DNA of 64,000 nt, from positions 300,200 to 364,199 of the forward strand of contig NZ_FMUX01000003.1 in assembly GCF_900101345.1 (NCBI RefSeq), read 5' to 3'. Shown here one piece after another: positions 18,970 through 28,192 of this stretch. The translations under genes were made by a program, and so were the position numbers. Each line of letters begins with the position of its first letter. Position 1 is the first letter of the stretch. The notes under the pieces were generated by a model, which was not told where the DNA came from, searched no databases, and saw only the letters and a program-made list of their open reading frames with translations. The stretch comes from Desulfoluna spongiiphila. GTDB lineage: Bacteria; Desulfobacterota; Desulfobacteria; Desulfobacterales; Desulfolunaceae.

Positions 18970-19132
18970 CTTCAGCCACAAAGGTAAGTTATTGAGTGGG
19001 AAATTGAGTGAGAAAACCTTGTCAACCATGGCTTTCCCCCTGCTAGAAAAAAGGGTGAGGCGCACCCGGACCGTCCCCCCTCCCCCACAAACGAGAGGGT
19101 AACCTCAGAACGCCCCCTGACAATTCTTCAAA

Positions 19133-19144
19133 TCTTTCGAAAGA
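19133..19144. promoter_or_regulatory. Candidate activator-binding palindrome
   Basis: TCTTTCGAAAGA is a perfect 12-bp palindrome about 170 bp upstream of the sigma-54 promoter, the usual distance for an enhancer site of an NtrC-type activator. This is positional inference only. Confidence 0.3.
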
Positions 19145-19380
19145 ATGCAAAACCCGGTTCACCCGATAAACGCATGCCAGGAGAATACACACCTTCCAGG
19201 CGTACAGAGATGGCTCGCCCTTCGCTATGAAGACATGGGACTTACGGGAAAGGAGCCATGCATCGGTGAGATAAAAAAGGAATGACTGAGGAATAAAAAA
19301 GAGGGACTACCAAAGCAAAGCGGAAACAGTGGCACAGCCTGCGGACAAGGGATGCCCCCCCGGCCCCCAAGCTGTGGTTG

Positions 19381-19646
19381 GAATGAATTTCGTTTTAAAG
19401 GCGGATGTGCTTTTCAGGGAGGCCACCGTGCCTCCGGAGGCAGCCAAGTTCAAGATGCCTCCGGCAGCCCTGCAGGGGGCCAAATTTTTGAAAAGTCTTT
19501 CAAACAGGCCCTGATTGTTAACCACGGGCGAAGCCCATCCGCGAATGTGATCCGCCCGAGGAACGAGGGCTGGGAGCATTCGCAACCCGGGGTTCAGGGG
19601 ATCATCCCCTGGCCACCGGAGGCAGGCTTTTACCATAGAAGGCAAT
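19381..19646 (+). repeat. Structured repeat copy downstream of the response-regulator gene
   Basis: The copy is composite. It has a GCCTCCGGCAGCCCTGCAGG-type hairpin, then a hairpin GCGAATG...CATTCGC (19541-19583) with loop GAGGAACGA at 19558-19566. A variant second hairpin CAGGGGA-tca-TCCCCTG and a closing ACCGGAGGC follow. It ends in ACCATAGAAGGCA, the same outer module as other copies. The second hairpin differs from the usual CAAGGTG/CACCTTG but remains perfectly paired. Confidence 0.8.
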
Positions 19647-19673
19647 GCGGGCCATTTCAGGTGTCTCCCCTGC

Positions 19674-21065
19674 CTACTCGTCGGGCAGGATTTTCTTGCG
19701 CTGGTAACGGAAGGTGTGGTGGTTGAGGTTGAGCAGGCGCGCCGCCTTGGACTCGTTGCCCTTGGCCATCTTCAGGGCCTCTTTGAAATAGAAGGTCTCC
19801 ATGGCGGTTCTCACCTCCTGAATATCGATGCCCGTGGGAGGCAGGGGGGCAAACCCCGTGGGACCGGACTCCATGATCTCCCCGCGTCGCACCTCTTCAA
19901 GGCCCAGGTCTTCCACGGTGAGTTTCTCGCCTTTTGCGGTGAGCACCCCGCGCTCCATCATGTTCCTGAGCTCCCGGACGTTGCCGCTCCAGCTGTAGAT
20001 GAGGAGCCGTTCTTCCGCCTCTTCGGTCATGCCGGTGACGGTCTTGCCGAACTTCTCGGCAAAGGTGTGCATGAAGCTCCGGGCAAGGATCTGGGTGTCC
20101 TCCCGCCGCTCGTTCAAGGAAGGCACGTTGATCTTGATGACCCCCAGGCGGAAGTAGAGATCCTTTCGGAAGGTCTCTTCGGTGATCATCTTGTCCAGGT
20201 CCCGGTTGGTGGCTGAAACGATGCGGGTCTTTACCTTGCGTTTCACGGTGCTGCCCACCTTATAGAACTCGCCCTCTTCCAGGAACCGAAGCAGCTTGGC
20301 CTGGGTATCGAGCCCCATGTCCCCCACCTCGTCGAGGAAGAGGGTCCCGCCTTCGGCTGCCTCGATGAGGCCGGTCTTGCCCGTGGTACTTGCCCCGCTG
20401 AAGGCTCCCTTCTCGTATCCGAAGAGCTCGCTTTCAATGAGCTCCTTGTGGATGGCCGCGCAGTTCACCGTCACAAAGGGCCCCTTGAAATTGGGGCTGC
20501 GGTAGTGAATGGTGCTGGCGATGAGCTCCTTGCCCGTGCCGGTTTCGCCCAGGATCAGCACCGGGGTGTCCGGGCTCTTGGCCACCATGGCGATGAAGGC
20601 CATGATGTCGTGGATGGCGTTGCTCTCCCCGATGAAGCAGGGCATGTTCTCGGTAAGCTGCCGCTCCTGAAGGGCCCTCACCTCTTTTCTCAGGCGAATG
20701 GTCTCCAGGGCGTTTTCAATGGTGTTCTCAAGCCCCTCCATGTGAATGGGCTTGATGATGTAGTCGTAGGCACCTTTTTTCATGCAGGTGATAACGGAGT
20801 TGATGTCTTCGTAGGCCGTGATCATGATCACCAGGACATCCGGGTGGATCTCCTTGATGCGGCCCAGGGCCTCGACCCCGTTCATACCCGGAAGCCCGAT
20901 ATCCATAAGGATCAGATCGGGCACCTCTTCTGTCACCCCGGCAATGGCAGACTCCGCGTCGGAAAACCCCGTCAGGGTGTACCGATCGGACAGGGCCAGG
21001 GTAATGCCCTCCCGGATCGTCTCCTCATCATCTACAATAAATACTTTGTAATCGATCGTCATCAT
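19674..21065 (-). CDS. NtrC-family sigma-54 response regulator of the methyltransferase island
   Basis: This 463-residue regulator has a receiver domain (Asp55 in LILMDIGLPGMNG), an AAA+ domain (Walker A GETGTGKE, loop GAFSGA near 220-225, Walker B GGTLFLDEVGDM) and a Fis-type DNA-binding end (NESKAARLLNLNHHTFRYQRKK). GAFSGA is a conservative variant of GAFTGA. I use ATG 21065; a GTG at 21104, closer to the kinase stop, is an alternative. It follows the kinase gene directly and probably activates the sigma-54 promoter at 18954-18969. Confidence 0.93.
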   Translation of the reverse strand: MMTIDYKVFIVDDEETIREGITLALSDRYTLTGFSDAESAIAGVTEEVPDLILMDIGLPGMNGVEALGRIKEIHPDVLVIMITAYEDINSVITCMKKGAYDYIIKPIHMEGLENTIENALETIRLRKEVRALQERQLTENMPCFIGESNAIHDIMAFIAMVAKSPDTPVLILGETGTGKELIASTIHYRSPNFKGPFVTVNCAAIHKELIESELFGYEKGAFSGASTTGKTGLIEAAEGGTLFLDEVGDMGLDTQAKLLRFLEEGEFYKVGSTVKRKVKTRIVSATNRDLDKMITEETFRKDLYFRLGVIKINVPSLNERREDTQILARSFMHTFAEKFGKTVTGMTEEAEERLLIYSWSGNVRELRNMMERGVLTAKGEKLTVEDLGLEEVRRGEIMESGPTGFAPLPPTGIDIQEVRTAMETFYFKEALKMAKGNESKAARLLNLNHHTFRYQRKKILPDE

Positions 21066-21113
21066 CGCGCTGAATCGTCCCTTGTATTTAATCGGTGCAC
21101 TCACCGGTTCGTA

Positions 21114-23657
21114 TCATTCATTCCCGGGCTCGCCATGGCCTGATCCCAGGGGAAGGGCCACCACAAACCGGGCCCCGCCGCCCTCGCCCTCTTCCACCCG
21201 GATGCTTCCACCGTGGTCGGTAACGATGCGGTGGCAAAGGCTCAGGCCGATGCCCGTGCTGTTGTTCTTGGTGGTAAAAAAGGGTTCGAACACCCGGTCC
21301 CGAACCTCCCGGGGCACCCCGGGGCCGGAATCTTCCACCTGAAGGATAATCTCGCCTGCGTCCCGGAAGGTGGAGATCCGAATTCGCTTCTCCCAAGGCC
21401 AGGCCTTCAGGGCGCTGGCCGCATTGGTCATCAGGTTGAGCACCACCTCTTCAATGAGCTGGGGTTCGGCATAACACCTGGGAAGGTCCTCATCCAGCCG
21501 CTGCTCCACATGGATATTGCTCTTGGTGAGCGTCATCATGGACAGGGCCAGGGCCTCCCGCACCGGCTTGTTGATCTGGGTCGGCACGATCTTGGGCTCA
21601 CACGGCTTGGAAAAGTTCATCACCCTGCGGATCACCGACTCAATTTTCCCCGATGCGGAGCGGATCTGCCGAAACACCGGCTCCATCTCGTCCATGGCGC
21701 TGCAGGAGGCCACCCTCTTTTCCAGGGTGCTCACATAGATATTGATGCCCGACAAAGGGTTGCGGATCTCATGGGCGATGCCCGCCGAAACGTGGCCCAG
21801 GGAAGCCATCTTGTCCTGGACGACCAGCAGGTGTTCGAGCTCCTTGGCCCGGGTGATGTCCATGGTGTTGATCAACACAGCGGACTCCCCCTGAAAGTCA
21901 ATGGGGTTGGCCCGGCAGGTCACCCAGGTCTGCCGCCCGTGGTCCATGCCGCCTTCCATGGAGGTAAAGCGAAACTCCGCCTCATGGAGCCCGGGCTCAC
22001 CGTTGATAACGGCCTGCGTAAAACGCGTCACCGCCTCCACATCATCCGGGTGGATGGCCTCCTCATCAAGGGTCCCAAAGGGGGCCAGGGTCCCCATGAT
22101 CCGTTCCTGCTCCGGGTTGCTGTACACCACCTGGCCGGACTGCACGATGGTGATGCCCGTCAGGGAGCTCTCCACCAGATCCCGGAAACGCTTTTCGCTC
22201 TGCTTGAGGGCCTCTTCGGACCGGCGCCTCTGCACCATGCGCCACATCCCCGCCATGAGCAGGGTCACCTGACGCTGGTCGGCATCGTCGTAGGGCACAG
22301 GCTTGTTGCCCACCCCTGCCACCACCACCACCTCTCCGCGCTTGAGCACCGGAATGTTCATGTACCGGAAAATGGGGCCCACCCCTTTGGGAAGCCCCTG
22401 CATCCCGGGATTGCTTGCCGGGTAATCGTTGGTGGTCACCGGGGCCTGCCTGGACAGGGCCTCGCCCCAGAACCCTTTGTAGTCTTCGGGGAAACCCTCC
22501 GGCGTGCAGGTGGCTGTCCAGCCCTTGCCCGCTGCGGGATATCGGGAATCCAGGGTAAACAGCCAGCCGGTGCTGTCGGCAAAGGCCAGGTAGCCGAAGC
22601 GGCTCCGGGTCAGCTTCACCGCCTCCTTCACGGCAAAGGCCATGATCTCGTCCATGGAGGCGTCGGTCATCTGGTTCAGGCGCAGCAGGGCCTCCAGCCT
22701 CTTTTCGTTGACACGCAACTCTTCGGTGCGCTGAGCCACCTGCACCTTGAGGGTGCGGTTGATGGCAATGACGGCGGCCATGACCACCACCACCACGATA
22801 AGCATGGAGCTCACCACCGTCCAGAAGGTGGGGTTTCGGTAAAAGGGGATCTGCTCCAGGCGCACCCACTTGTTGTAAATGTCCGCCCGCTCCTCTTCGG
22901 TGATAAGGGCCAGCCCCTTTGCCATGATGCTCCCCAGCAGGGGCCAGTCGTTGCGGGTGGCCGCGCCCAGTGCCACCTTGAAATCGATGGTGCCGGCCAG
23001 CCTCAGGTTGGTGATCTGCTGGCTCTCGATGACAAACAGGGCGTTGGGCACCTCCATGATCATGGCGTCAATCTCCCCGAAGGAGACCATGCGCATGCCC
23101 TCACGACCGCTGGAGACGGGGATCAGGTTGAGATCCGGGTAGGTGCCTTTGATGTAATGATACACGGCATACCCGGCGGGCACCCCGATGGTCATGTTCT
23201 GCATCCGCCCCAGGGTCAGCACGCCCTGCACGCTTTTGTTGACGATGATGGTGTTGGAGAGGCTCAAAAAAGTCGGGGACCAGTCCAGGAACTCCCCCCG
23301 TTCGCGGGTGTGATGGGCGGCGCTGATGATATCCACCTGCCGGGTCCGTGCCAGGGTCAGCACATTCTCCCAGGTGTCGATTCGGATCACCTTGAACCGA
23401 AAGCCAAGGCGCTCTTCCACAAGGTGCATGTAATCGGCAATCAGGCCGCTGTAACGGCCGTGTTCGTTGAAAAATTCAAGGGGTTCCCAGTTGGGGGAGG
23501 GGGCGAGACGGATCTTGCCGTCATGGGCGGTGAGCCATTGGCGCTCTTCCGGGGTCAGCGGATCCACGGCAGGGGTGACGGCCCATGCCGTGGCCGAGAA
23601 AGCAACAAGCAGCAGAAGAGCCACCAAAAAAAACCTCACGTCAGGCCGTCGCACCAT
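21114..23657 (-). CDS. Sensor kinase with periplasmic solute-binding-protein (SBP_bac_3) sensor, GAF and PAS domains
   Basis: This 847-residue kinase starts at ATG 23657 after AGAGGGGGG and has a signal-type helix (VRRPDVRFFLVALLLLVAFS). A type-3 solute-binding-protein domain follows (about 35-255: IRLAPSPNWEPLEFFN, GRYSGLIADYMHLVEERLGF, GRMQNMTIGVPAGYAVYHYI). It then has a membrane helix (about 275-297), a GAF-2 domain (SRFGYLAFADSTGW), a PAS domain, HisKA (GIAHEIRNPLSGINIY) and HATPase (EDSGPGVP, STGIGLS). Such SBP-kinases sense small solutes directly. With the BCCT/MttB neighbours, a methylated amine or betaine is the inferred ligand. Confidence 0.92.
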   Translation of the reverse strand: MVRRPDVRFFLVALLLLVAFSATAWAVTPAVDPLTPEERQWLTAHDGKIRLAPSPNWEPLEFFNEHGRYSGLIADYMHLVEERLGFRFKVIRIDTWENVLTLARTRQVDIISAAHHTRERGEFLDWSPTFLSLSNTIIVNKSVQGVLTLGRMQNMTIGVPAGYAVYHYIKGTYPDLNLIPVSSGREGMRMVSFGEIDAMIMEVPNALFVIESQQITNLRLAGTIDFKVALGAATRNDWPLLGSIMAKGLALITEEERADIYNKWVRLEQIPFYRNPTFWTVVSSMLIVVVVVMAAVIAINRTLKVQVAQRTEELRVNEKRLEALLRLNQMTDASMDEIMAFAVKEAVKLTRSRFGYLAFADSTGWLFTLDSRYPAAGKGWTATCTPEGFPEDYKGFWGEALSRQAPVTTNDYPASNPGMQGLPKGVGPIFRYMNIPVLKRGEVVVVAGVGNKPVPYDDADQRQVTLLMAGMWRMVQRRRSEEALKQSEKRFRDLVESSLTGITIVQSGQVVYSNPEQERIMGTLAPFGTLDEEAIHPDDVEAVTRFTQAVINGEPGLHEAEFRFTSMEGGMDHGRQTWVTCRANPIDFQGESAVLINTMDITRAKELEHLLVVQDKMASLGHVSAGIAHEIRNPLSGINIYVSTLEKRVASCSAMDEMEPVFRQIRSASGKIESVIRRVMNFSKPCEPKIVPTQINKPVREALALSMMTLTKSNIHVEQRLDEDLPRCYAEPQLIEEVVLNLMTNAASALKAWPWEKRIRISTFRDAGEIILQVEDSGPGVPREVRDRVFEPFFTTKNNSTGIGLSLCHRIVTDHGGSIRVEEGEGGGARFVVALPLGSGHGEPGNE

Positions 23658-23933
23658 GCCCCCCTCTTTTTTTACGTTCATTCGCGGCACCCCGGCCCCA
23701 CAAAAAAGGGATGCCTCCGTTGAGCCTCCACCTGTTGTCAGGGGTATCACAAACCCGGAGGAAAGACCAACCTTCCGGCAGCTGCCTGCCCCTTTCATCC
23801 CGGCGAAATCACGATAAAGCCGTTGCAACGCGGCGCCCTTTTCCGCACCACCACGGGAAATACAAACGCACGGGCAGGGAGCCGCGTGCAACCGGCTTAT
23901 CGTGTGGGGCGCTGCGTCAGCGCCCCGAAATCA
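23658..23933. other. Gap between methyltransferase and kinase genes
   Basis: These 276 bp between two leftward genes hold no repeat copy and no gene that I can support. They may contain a promoter for the two-component system. Confidence 0.4.
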
Positions 23934-24734
23934 TCAGGCCTTGATCCTGCCTGCCCGAACCCCTTTGAGGTAGTTCATGCAGAACTTGTCCCCGCCTTTT
24001 AAGGCAACGCCCGTGGTCAAAACGGCCATCAGCTCGCTGTCCAGCGGGTCCATGATGGCCGAATCAAACCCCCGGGCCATCATCATGGCCAGAAAGTTAC
24101 GGTTGACCATGCGCCTCTGGGGAAGGCCAAAGGAGATGTTGGAAAGCCCTCCGGTGGTATGCACCCCGGGAAGCTCCATCATGATGCGCTCCACGGCCTC
24201 CATGGCCATCACGCCGTTGCCCGTGTCCACACTCAGGGGCTGGATCAGGGGATCGATAAAGATGTCTTCCCGCTCCACCCCGATGGACGAAAGGGCCTCC
24301 ACCAGGCGCCTGGCCCGATCAAAGACCTCCGCAACGGATTTCGGCATACCGGAGTCATCCATGCACAGAGCCACCACCCGGCACGCCTTGCCCTTGAAAA
24401 AATCCATCATCGGGTCAAACCGATCCGTCTCCAGGCTGATGGAGTTGATCATCGGCTTTTTGTCCACAAGGCCGTAGGCCATCTCCAGAATGGCAGGGTC
24501 AGGGCTGTCAAGGCACAGAGGAAGCGATGTTGCCCCCTGAACCACCCCTAAGAGCCAGCGCATGTCCTCTTCTTCGCACCCGATACGGGCCCCGGCATTG
24601 ACATCGATGTAGGTGGCCCCGGCGGCCTCCTGCTGCTTCACATCGTCTGCAATGTAATCGGCATCCCGATCGGCCACAGCCGCCTTCACTTTTTTCAGGG
24701 TGGTGTTGATCCGCTCTCCGATGACAGTAAACAT
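23934..24734 (-). CDS. Methyltetrahydrofolate:corrinoid methyltransferase (MtgA/AcsE/MtvA-like)
   Basis: This 266-residue TIM-barrel enzyme of the pterin-binding (DHPS-like) family would move the methyl group from the methyl-corrinoid protein to tetrahydrofolate. Motifs are MFTVIGERINTT at the start, DYIADDVKQQEAAGATYIDVNAG, LCLDSPDPAILE, NSISLE, FIDPLIQPLSVDTGNG and GLSNISFGLPQRR. Start ATG 24734 is chosen by alignment with the family start; 108 upstream codons are not protein-like. It lies on the same strand as the kinase/regulator pair and completes the BCCT-MttB-corrinoid pathway. Confidence 0.93.
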   Translation of the reverse strand: MFTVIGERINTTLKKVKAAVADRDADYIADDVKQQEAAGATYIDVNAGARIGCEEEDMRWLLGVVQGATSLPLCLDSPDPAILEMAYGLVDKKPMINSISLETDRFDPMMDFFKGKACRVVALCMDDSGMPKSVAEVFDRARRLVEALSSIGVEREDIFIDPLIQPLSVDTGNGVMAMEAVERIMMELPGVHTTGGLSNISFGLPQRRMVNRNFLAMMMARGFDSAIMDPLDSELMAVLTTGVALKGGDKFCMNYLKGVRAGRIKA

Positions 24735-25691
24735 AGGCTCGTCGCTCCCATTGTACCGAGGCTCCCTCGCAAAGGGACACACGGTTTTCGTTCTTCGGTT
24801 ACCGGTTGGGTCGAAGGGGTGTGACATGGCCTGAAAGGCGACGTCAGCCCCCGAAATCAAGGAAAAACGGCAGGGCAGAACATCCGGAAGGAAAAAGGGG
24901 CTGCATGGGGGCGCTTCAGGCAGTGGTTGGAAATATAGGGGAAATGCCTGAAGGCACCTGCGGCAAATGGGGATGGCAGTGGCACATGCGCCGTTACCAA
25001 CAGGGAGAAGCCGTCTCTTCCGGGGGGATGGAGCTGCGTCGTTATCTGCCGGGGCCACCGCCTTTCATCGTTCACCGTCACCCATGCGTGCCCTCACCCT
25101 CCGGTCAGACCGGCCGGTGAGTCACTTCCTCTTTCTGCACAAGGCATACCAACAACGAAGGCAAAAGCCACGGCTCCGCCCACAGCCCAAGGGGCGCAGG
25201 GCCCCATGTCCCCGGCCAATCGGCGCAGGCCTTCTCCGTTCGTCGAAGGGCGGCAACGGGACCTGGGAAATTTGCGAAGAAGTGGAAGAATCCCCACATG
25301 CCCTTCCCAACGCCGTTGCCGCGCAGCCCTGGGGGGCATGGGGGGTGGCGTAAAAGGCCTGGTGACTATTTATAGGCTTGAAGCCACCCTTCCTTTAATT
25401 CGCCTAAAAAGCGCATACACGTCACCGAATTTCGCCCTGAGGCAATCTCACTTTACACTTTCAATCAATCACAATTTCAGGTATATAGAATTATACGATC
25501 TCCCCAGCAGTTCGCCTGCATTACTTATCCCAGACAACACATATTGCAATTGCGAAATATCTCATTTTATTTTTTCCCGAGCACCCCGACACGAGGGATC
25601 ATGTCGGCGTAAACACGAAGGGTGGTGGCATGCCTGTTCGCATCCGCCACCGCAACACCCCATGGTGCCACGCACCAAAGGAGGGCCAGTC
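24735..25691. other. Divergent regulatory region of about 950 bp
   Basis: This region lies between the methyltransferase gene (-) and the DUF2284 gene (+). The right half (25370-25600) is noticeably AT-rich, as expected of promoters. A weak sigma-54-like element is at 25136-25151. I see no supported gene. Confidence 0.5.
25136..25151 (-). promoter_or_regulatory. Weak candidate sigma-54 promoter of the methyltransferase-kinase-regulator unit
   Basis: On the minus strand it reads TGGTATGCCTTGTGCA. GG/GC spacing is right and TGCA is good, but the -24 box is imperfect. It lies 400 bp upstream of the MtgA-like gene. Confidence 0.3.
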
Positions 25692-26474
25692 ATGTTGCAC
25701 AAGTGCCCTGGAGCGGATCAGACCCTGATGTCTGCTCCCGAACTGTTTCCCTGCCCCCACTGCGGACAGGAGCTCGAAATCTGGAGAGATGAAAAAAAAG
25801 GGCGGTGCGCCGCCTGCACCAAACATGTGGCCAGGCAGGAAGCCCTGGCATATTCCGTCAAGATTTCCCACCGAGAGCTTCTCACCAGCGCCGGAGACGA
25901 CGCCTCCATGGCCGTCTGCGAAGCGGTGGATACATCGGGCGAAATCTTATACTACGAACGGTTTGAGGCGGTGGTCCCCTTATCCGCCATCGACCACCAC
26001 AGCAAGTACAAAACGGCCTGCGAAGCATGCCGCCAATACGGCACCAACCTTGCCTGCCCCCCCTTCAGCCCGGCATTTCTCCAGTACACGGCAGGCAAGA
26101 AAACAGCCCGGATCATCTGCCTTCGCCTGCCCCTGGAATATTTTTCCGGGGAGCTTTTACAGGACCGCTACCGGCTCTGCTTTAAAAAAGTCCGTGGCTT
26201 TCTGGTGGAAGAGCTTTCAGCCTCGCGGGATGAGGGATACACCATTGCCGGTGCAGGCCCCTGCATGGCATGCGACCGCTGTGTCGCCGAAGAAGGGATA
26301 ACGGAATGCGCCAAGCCTGACCAGCGAATCTTCAGCCTGGAATCCCTGGGGGTCAACCTCATGGACCTGGCCCGGCGATGCTTCGGCATCGACCTGGAGT
26401 GGAGCAACGAAAGCCACACCGCCCACTTCGTCTGCGCCATGGGAGCGGTCTTCTTCCAGGGAGACGCAGCCTGA
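25692..26474 (+). CDS. DUF2284 metal-binding protein with N-terminal zinc ribbon
   Basis: This 260-residue protein starts at ATG 25692 after AAAGGAGG. The N-terminus has a four-cysteine ribbon (FPCPHCGQE ... GRCAACTKH). The rest is DUF2284 (PF10050), with cysteine clusters CEACRQYGTNLACPP and GAGPCMACDRC plus a late CAKPDQR, suggesting an iron-sulfur or other metal site. The function of DUF2284 is not established. It is divergent from the methyltetrahydrofolate methyltransferase, so it may belong to the methyl-transfer island, but that is only positional. A long upstream extension of the frame is ignored because it lacks a ribosome-binding site. Confidence 0.88.
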   Translation: MLHKCPGADQTLMSAPELFPCPHCGQELEIWRDEKKGRCAACTKHVARQEALAYSVKISHRELLTSAGDDASMAVCEAVDTSGEILYYERFEAVVPLSAIDHHSKYKTACEACRQYGTNLACPPFSPAFLQYTAGKKTARIICLRLPLEYFSGELLQDRYRLCFKKVRGFLVEELSASRDEGYTIAGAGPCMACDRCVAEEGITECAKPDQRIFSLESLGVNLMDLARRCFGIDLEWSNESHTAHFVCAMGAVFFQGDAA

Positions 26475-26491
26475 CACCCCGCCCTTTCGCC

Positions 26492-26536
26492 ATATCAGGG
26501 CTGAGCCCTCCGCCAGAAAGGACTCAGCCCTGATAT
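26492..26536. terminator. Stem-loop after the DUF2284 gene
   Basis: A perfect 14-bp stem, ATATCAGGGCTGAG / CTCAGCCCTGATAT, has a 17-nt loop and lies 18 bp after the stop codon. There is no T-run (CCCCCC follows), so it may stabilise or terminate the transcript. Confidence 0.6.
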
Positions 26537-26727
26537 CCCCCCGACGCCTTCCCCAGGCACCGTCAAAATGATAGCATTATCAAACGCATTGATGTATATC
26601 GCAGTACAGCATTGACGAAACCGATGGTCCCCGTAAAACCCTGAAGCATGCCGCCCGCAGGGCCGCCGACGTCTATTTTGCGCTGAATAATGACGAAAAG
26701 ACCGCCCTCTCCAAAAGGACAACCCCC

Positions 26728-27889
26728 ATGATCAAACGCATCGTTTTCTGCCTGGCCCTCTTCCTTCTTATCTCGTCCGCCCACGCCGACCCCTGGCAGG
26801 AGACCCTCACCGAAGCCAGGGGACAAACCGTTTATTTCAACGCCTGGGGGGGGAAGCCAGGAGATCAACACCTATATCCGGTGGGCCGGAGCCGAGGTAA
26901 GAAAACGCTACGGCATTCGCCTTGTCCATGTGAAAGTGACCGATATCTCCGATGTGGTGAGCCGCATCCTGGCAGAGAAAATAGCGGAAAAACATCAGGG
27001 CGGTTCCGTTGACATGCTTTGGATAAACGGCGAAAACTTCAAGGCCATGAAAGAGGCGGGCCTCCTGTACGGCCCCTTTACCTCAACCCTGCCCAACGAC
27101 GCCCTCATCGACAGGGACACACTTCAGGTGGACAGCGACTTCACCGTTCCCGTGGAGGGCATGGAAGCCCCCTGGGGAGTGGGGCAACTCAACTTCATCT
27201 ATGACAAGGACCGCACCCCTGCCCCCCCGACAAGTGCAGCGGCCCTCCTTGCCTACGCCAAGGCCCACCCGGGACGCATCGCCTACCCCATGCCGCCCCA
27301 GTTCCACGGATCCTCCTTTCTCAAGCAGGTCCTCCTCGAACTGGCCGACCACCGGGCCCCCCTGTACAAACCCGCCTCCGAGGCCGACGTGCCCCGCATC
27401 ACCGCCCCCCTGTGGCAATGGCTCGATGCCCTTCACCCCGTTGCCTGGCGCAGGGCAGGGGCCTTCCCCACGGGCAGCTCACAGATGGTCCAGCTCTTAG
27501 ACGACGGGGAGATCGACCTGGCCATCAGCTTCAACCCCCAGGACGCCCCGGCCAAAGCCAGGCAAGGCCTTCTCCCCACGGGAGCCCGCGCCCTGGTCTT
27601 TGACATCGGGGCCCTCACCAACAGCCACTTTCTGGCCATCCCCTACAACAGCAACGCCAAAGCCGCGGCCAAGGTGGTGACCAACTTCCTCCTCTCCCCG
27701 GAAGCCCAGGCAAGAAAAGCCGATACCGACATCTGGGGCGACCCCACCGTCCTTTCCCTGACCAAACTGACACCCGCGGAACAGGCCCTCTTCAAAACCG
27801 CCCCCGGCCTCCACAAAAGCATTGCCGAACCCCACCCGTCCTGGATGACGGCCATTGAGAAGGAATGGAAAAAGCGCTACGGGCATTGA
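26728..27889 (+). pseudogene. ynjB: YnjB-type ABC transporter substrate-binding protein, frameshifted in a G8 run
   Basis: The protein begins with a signal peptide (IKRIVFCLALFLLISSAHA) and TVYFNAWGG, then loses frame in the run of eight G at 26846-26853. Deleting one G joins it to SQEINTYIRWAGAEVRKRYG and the rest, giving about 386 residues, the normal YnjB length. The second part has INGENFKAMKEAGLLYGPF and the binding-protein C-terminal lobe. It is followed by a ynjC-type permease and ynjD-type ATPase, so it is the solute receptor of this transporter. The lesion may be real, phase-variable, or a sequencing error. The substrate is unknown. Confidence 0.88.
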
Positions 27890-27911
27890 TCATGCCATGG
27901 GCAGGAAAAGT

Positions 27912-28151
27912 ATGCCTTCTATGGATAAAGTCCGGTGAACCCCAGAGTCACCGAGGGCTCAGAAAAAAGCAAAGAAAGCCTCCGGCGGCAAGGTGTGCCT
28001 CCTTGAAAGCAAATTGCGAATGCGCTTTCCCCTTCGTTCCTCAGGGAAAATCACATTCGCTTTTAAAGCGAAATTCATGCAAAAAGTTTTTTTTCAGGAC
28101 CTGTTTGTTAAACTTTTTAAAAGTTTAGCCCCCGGCAGGGCCGCCGGAGGC
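27912..28151 (-). repeat. Structured repeat copy between ynjB and ynjC
   Basis: It begins with TGCCTTCTATGG, has GCCTCCGGCGGC and a decayed second hairpin. The main hairpin follows (28016-28060; loop TCGTTCCTC at 28034-28042, that is GAGGAACGA on the minus strand). The shared TGTTTGTTAAACTTTTTAAA linker and GCCGCCGGAGGC close it. It interrupts an otherwise compact transporter operon. Confidence 0.85.
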
Positions 28152-28192
28152 TATCCTCTGACCTGTTGCATTTTTTAAAACGGACCGCGATC

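Larger units (their letters stand above)
18092..19380. other. Long leader/regulatory region of the BCCT operon
   Basis: Roughly 1.3 kb holds no convincing gene on either strand. The long open frame on the minus strand (18175-19065) has a composition unlike real proteins of this genome. The region contains a perfect 15-bp inverted repeat (18462-18494), a sigma-54 promoter (18954-18969) and a 12-bp palindrome (19133-19144). All three fit control of the leftward methyltransferase operon. Confidence 0.55.

Noticed and set aside
18175..19065. A 296-codon open frame on the minus strand upstream of the BCCT gene
   Set aside because: The residue pattern is random, it crosses a perfect inverted repeat and the sigma-54 promoter, and it resembles no protein. 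I treat the region as regulatory.
21213..23723. An 836-codon open frame antisense to the sensor kinase gene
   Set aside because: It mirrors the kinase gene, is rich in His/Gly/Pro as expected of the reverse of GC-rich codons, and has no ribosome-binding site or domain.
25206..25691. N-terminal extension of the DUF2284 gene by 162 codons
   Set aside because: The extension is not protein-like, and ATG 25692 has a strong AAAGGAGG site with a sensible zinc-ribbon start.
28016..28060. Main hairpins of the repeat as ordinary rho-independent terminators
   Set aside because: They lack U-tails, have a fixed 9-nt loop and occur inside operons in both orientations, so simple termination does not explain them.
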